From Altererythrobacter sp. (lineage in GTDB: Bacteria > Pseudomonadota > Alphaproteobacteria > Sphingomonadales > Sphingomonadaceae): a DNA stretch of 7,512 nt. Positions 6,277-7,512 of this stretch are shown here, one piece after another (the stretch's first letter is position 1; the number at the start of each line of letters is the position of its first letter). A model generated the notes under the pieces. The model worked only from the letters and a program-made list of their open reading frames with translations, did no database searches and had not been told where the DNA came from. The stretch covers positions 1-7,512 of the forward strand of contig WTKI01000215.1 of NCBI GenBank assembly GCA_011524425.1, given 5' to 3'. Made by a program: the position numbers and the translations under genes.

Positions 6277-7487
6277 TGGCGATGAAATTTGGAATTGATC
6301 GTCTGCTGGCGGAACCGGAACTGCGCAAACCATTGGAAGGCAAGCGTGTTGCGCTGATCGCGCACCCCGCCAGCGTGACAGCAGATCTGACTCACTCGCT
6401 CGATGCTTTGATTGAAGCGGGCGTGAATGTAACCGCTGCTTTTGGCCCGCAACATGGGCTCAAAGGCGATAAGCAGGACAATATGGTCGAAACTGCGGAC
6501 GAGATCGATCCGCATTACCGTATCCCGATTTTCAGCCTTTATGGCGAAGTGCGCCGTCCCACCTCTGAGATGATGTCTTCTGCCGATGTCTTCCTGTTCG
6601 ATCTGCAAGACCTGGGCTGCCGAATCTACACCTTTGTAACCACGCTGCTTTACTTGCTGGAAGAGGCGGCAAAGGCCGGCAAAGAGGTGTGGGTGCTGGA
6701 CCGTCCGAACCCGGCTGGTCGCCCTGTTGAAGGCACTTTGCTGGTGGCTGGACATGAGAGCTTTGTAGGCGCAGCGCCGATGCCCATGCGCCATGGCCTT
6801 ACGCTAGGAGAAATGGGGCATTGGTTTGTCGATCACTTTGATCTCGACGTCGAATATCGCGTGATAGACATGCACCATTGGTTGCCAGAGGCAGCACCGG
6901 GCTTTGGCTGGCCGCAGGATCGTATCTGGATCAACCCGTCTCCAAATGCTGCAAGCCTTAACATGGCCCGCGCCTATGCTGGCACAGTCATGCTGGAAGG
7001 TGCGACGCTGAGCGAGGGCAGGGGGACTACGCGCCCCTTGGAAGTGCTGTTCGGCGCGCCCGATATTGATGCAAAGGCGGTGCTAGAGATGATGCACAAG
7101 CTTGAACCGGAATGGATGACAGGTTGCGCGATCCGGGATTGCTGGTTCGAGCCAACTTTTCACAAGCATGTCGGCACGCTTTGCAATGCGCTGATGATCC
7201 ACGCAGAGGGCCCGCATTATACGCACAGCCTGTTCCGACCGTGGCGCTTGCAAGCGCTCGCCTTCAAAGCAGTCCGGACGCTTTATCCAGACTATGATTT
7301 GTGGCGGGGCAAGGATTTCAAATATGAATACACCGATGATGTGTTGGCGATTGATGTGATCAATGGCGGTCCGTCTTTGCGTGAATGGGTTGATGATGCG
7401 GGTACAGAGCCCGGCGATCTTGATGCGGTTGCCAGCGCTGATGAAGCGAGCTGGGTTGCAACAGTGCGCGAACACTTGCTGTATTGA
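6276..7487 (+). CDS. namZ: DUF1343/NamZ-family exo-beta-N-acetylmuramidase-like protein
   Basis: The 403-residue protein matches the DUF1343 family, whose characterised member in Bacillus subtilis (NamZ, formerly YbbC) releases MurNAc from the non-reducing ends of peptidoglycan fragments. Family blocks are in order: GKRVALIAHPASVT (22-35), FGPQHGLKGDKQDNM (56-70), SLYGEVRRPT (87-96), DLQDLGCRIYTFVTTL (109-124), LDRPNPAGRPVEG (141-153), INPSPNAASLN (219-229) and LEGATLSEGRGTTRPLE (240-256). The length is normal. There is no signal peptide (it starts MAMKFGIDRL), so it probably acts in the cytoplasm, as in muropeptide recycling, unlike secreted relatives. Where I remember PEHG in characterised members this protein has PQHG (Q59). 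The start is the ATG at 6276, overlapping the previous stop codon, with GGAGAG upstream. Exact substrate and activity are inferred from the family. Confidence 0.88.
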   Translation: MAMKFGIDRLLAEPELRKPLEGKRVALIAHPASVTADLTHSLDALIEAGVNVTAAFGPQHGLKGDKQDNMVETADEIDPHYRIPIFSLYGEVRRPTSEMMSSADVFLFDLQDLGCRIYTFVTTLLYLLEEAAKAGKEVWVLDRPNPAGRPVEGTLLVAGHESFVGAAPMPMRHGLTLGEMGHWFVDHFDLDVEYRVIDMHHWLPEAAPGFGWPQDRIWINPSPNAASLNMARAYAGTVMLEGATLSEGRGTTRPLEVLFGAPDIDAKAVLEMMHKLEPEWMTGCAIRDCWFEPTFHKHVGTLCNALMIHAEGPHYTHSLFRPWRLQALAFKAVRTLYPDYDLWRGKDFKYEYTDDVLAIDVINGGPSLREWVDDAGTEPGDLDAVASADEASWVATVREHLLY

Positions 7488-7489
7488 AC

Positions 7490-7495
7490 GGAGAG
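7490..7495 (+). promoter_or_regulatory. Ribosome-binding site of the next gene
   Basis: GGAGAG, the same sequence as before the NamZ-family gene, 10 bases before an ATG at 7506. It suggests the + strand operon continues past the window. Confidence 0.5.
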
Positions 7496-7505
7496 AACGC
7501 AGGCG

Positions 7506-7512
7506 ATGGCCA
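7506..7512 (+). CDS. Start of a downstream gene (partial, two codons visible)
   Basis: Only ATG GCC and one further base are visible. The support is position alone: it lies 18 bases after the NamZ-family stop codon, with a GGAGAG ribosome-binding site. The product cannot be told. By context it may be a third gene of the same unit, for example another amino-sugar recycling or transport function, but this is a guess. Confidence 0.45.

Noticed and set aside
6234..6794. Minus-strand open frame (186 codons) opposite the NamZ-family gene
   Set aside because: Shadow frame with no motif; the + strand protein is strongly supported.
1..7512. Search for CRISPR repeats, tRNA genes, insertion sequences, attachment sites and defence genes
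   Set aside because: No direct-repeat array, cloverleaf, transposase motif or integrase was seen; all long stretches are explained by ordinary chromosomal genes.

Overview
The window looks like ordinary chromosomal sequence of an alphaproteobacterium, most likely a member of the Sphingomonadales (Erythrobacteraceae or a close relative). This is inferred from the style of the proteins (a DOMON-like protein of the type I associate with sphingomonads, a short PilZ protein, an alphaproteobacterial-type TyrRS with HIGN and KMGKS motifs) and from a GC content in the mid-50s percent in the lines I sampled. I see no insertion sequence, phage gene, CRISPR array, tRNA or rRNA. Coding density is very high and no gap exceeds about 135 bases.

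Layout. (1) The C-terminal half of a DEAD-box RNA helicase enters from the left edge on the + strand and ends at 767. (2) It converges on a minus-strand group that reads, in transcription order, MFS exporter (3860-2580), cysteine synthase cysK (2520-1600) and an aspartyl/asparaginyl beta-hydroxylase-family dioxygenase (1571-783). The gaps of 59 and 28 bases suggest one transcript. (3) Upstream lie a stand-alone PilZ-domain gene (4313-3975), closed by a clear intrinsic terminator at 3928-3954, and tyrS (5676-4447), both also on the minus strand. (4) From an 81-base divergent region, a + strand unit begins: a DOMON-like gene (5758-6276), a NamZ/DUF1343 exo-N-acetylmuramidase-family gene overlapping its stop codon (6276-7487), and the start of a third gene at 7506 that runs off the right edge.

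Functional reading. TyrRS and the helicase are housekeeping genes. CysK makes cysteine from O-acetylserine and sulfide; the exporter and hydroxylase beside it have unknown substrates. The DOMON-like/NamZ pair plausibly belongs to peptidoglycan amino-sugar turnover. NamZ here has no visible signal peptide and carries Gln where I remember Glu in the PEHG motif of characterised relatives. This is the most interesting point in the window, although the QHG form may simply mark a known subfamily.

Several start codons needed a decision. PilZ is best started at a GTG with a strong GGAGGG ribosome-binding site. The MFS gene is best started at a GTG downstream of a candidate promoter nested against the pilZ terminator. 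NamZ starts at the ATG within TAATG. I found no convincing new defence or mobile system.
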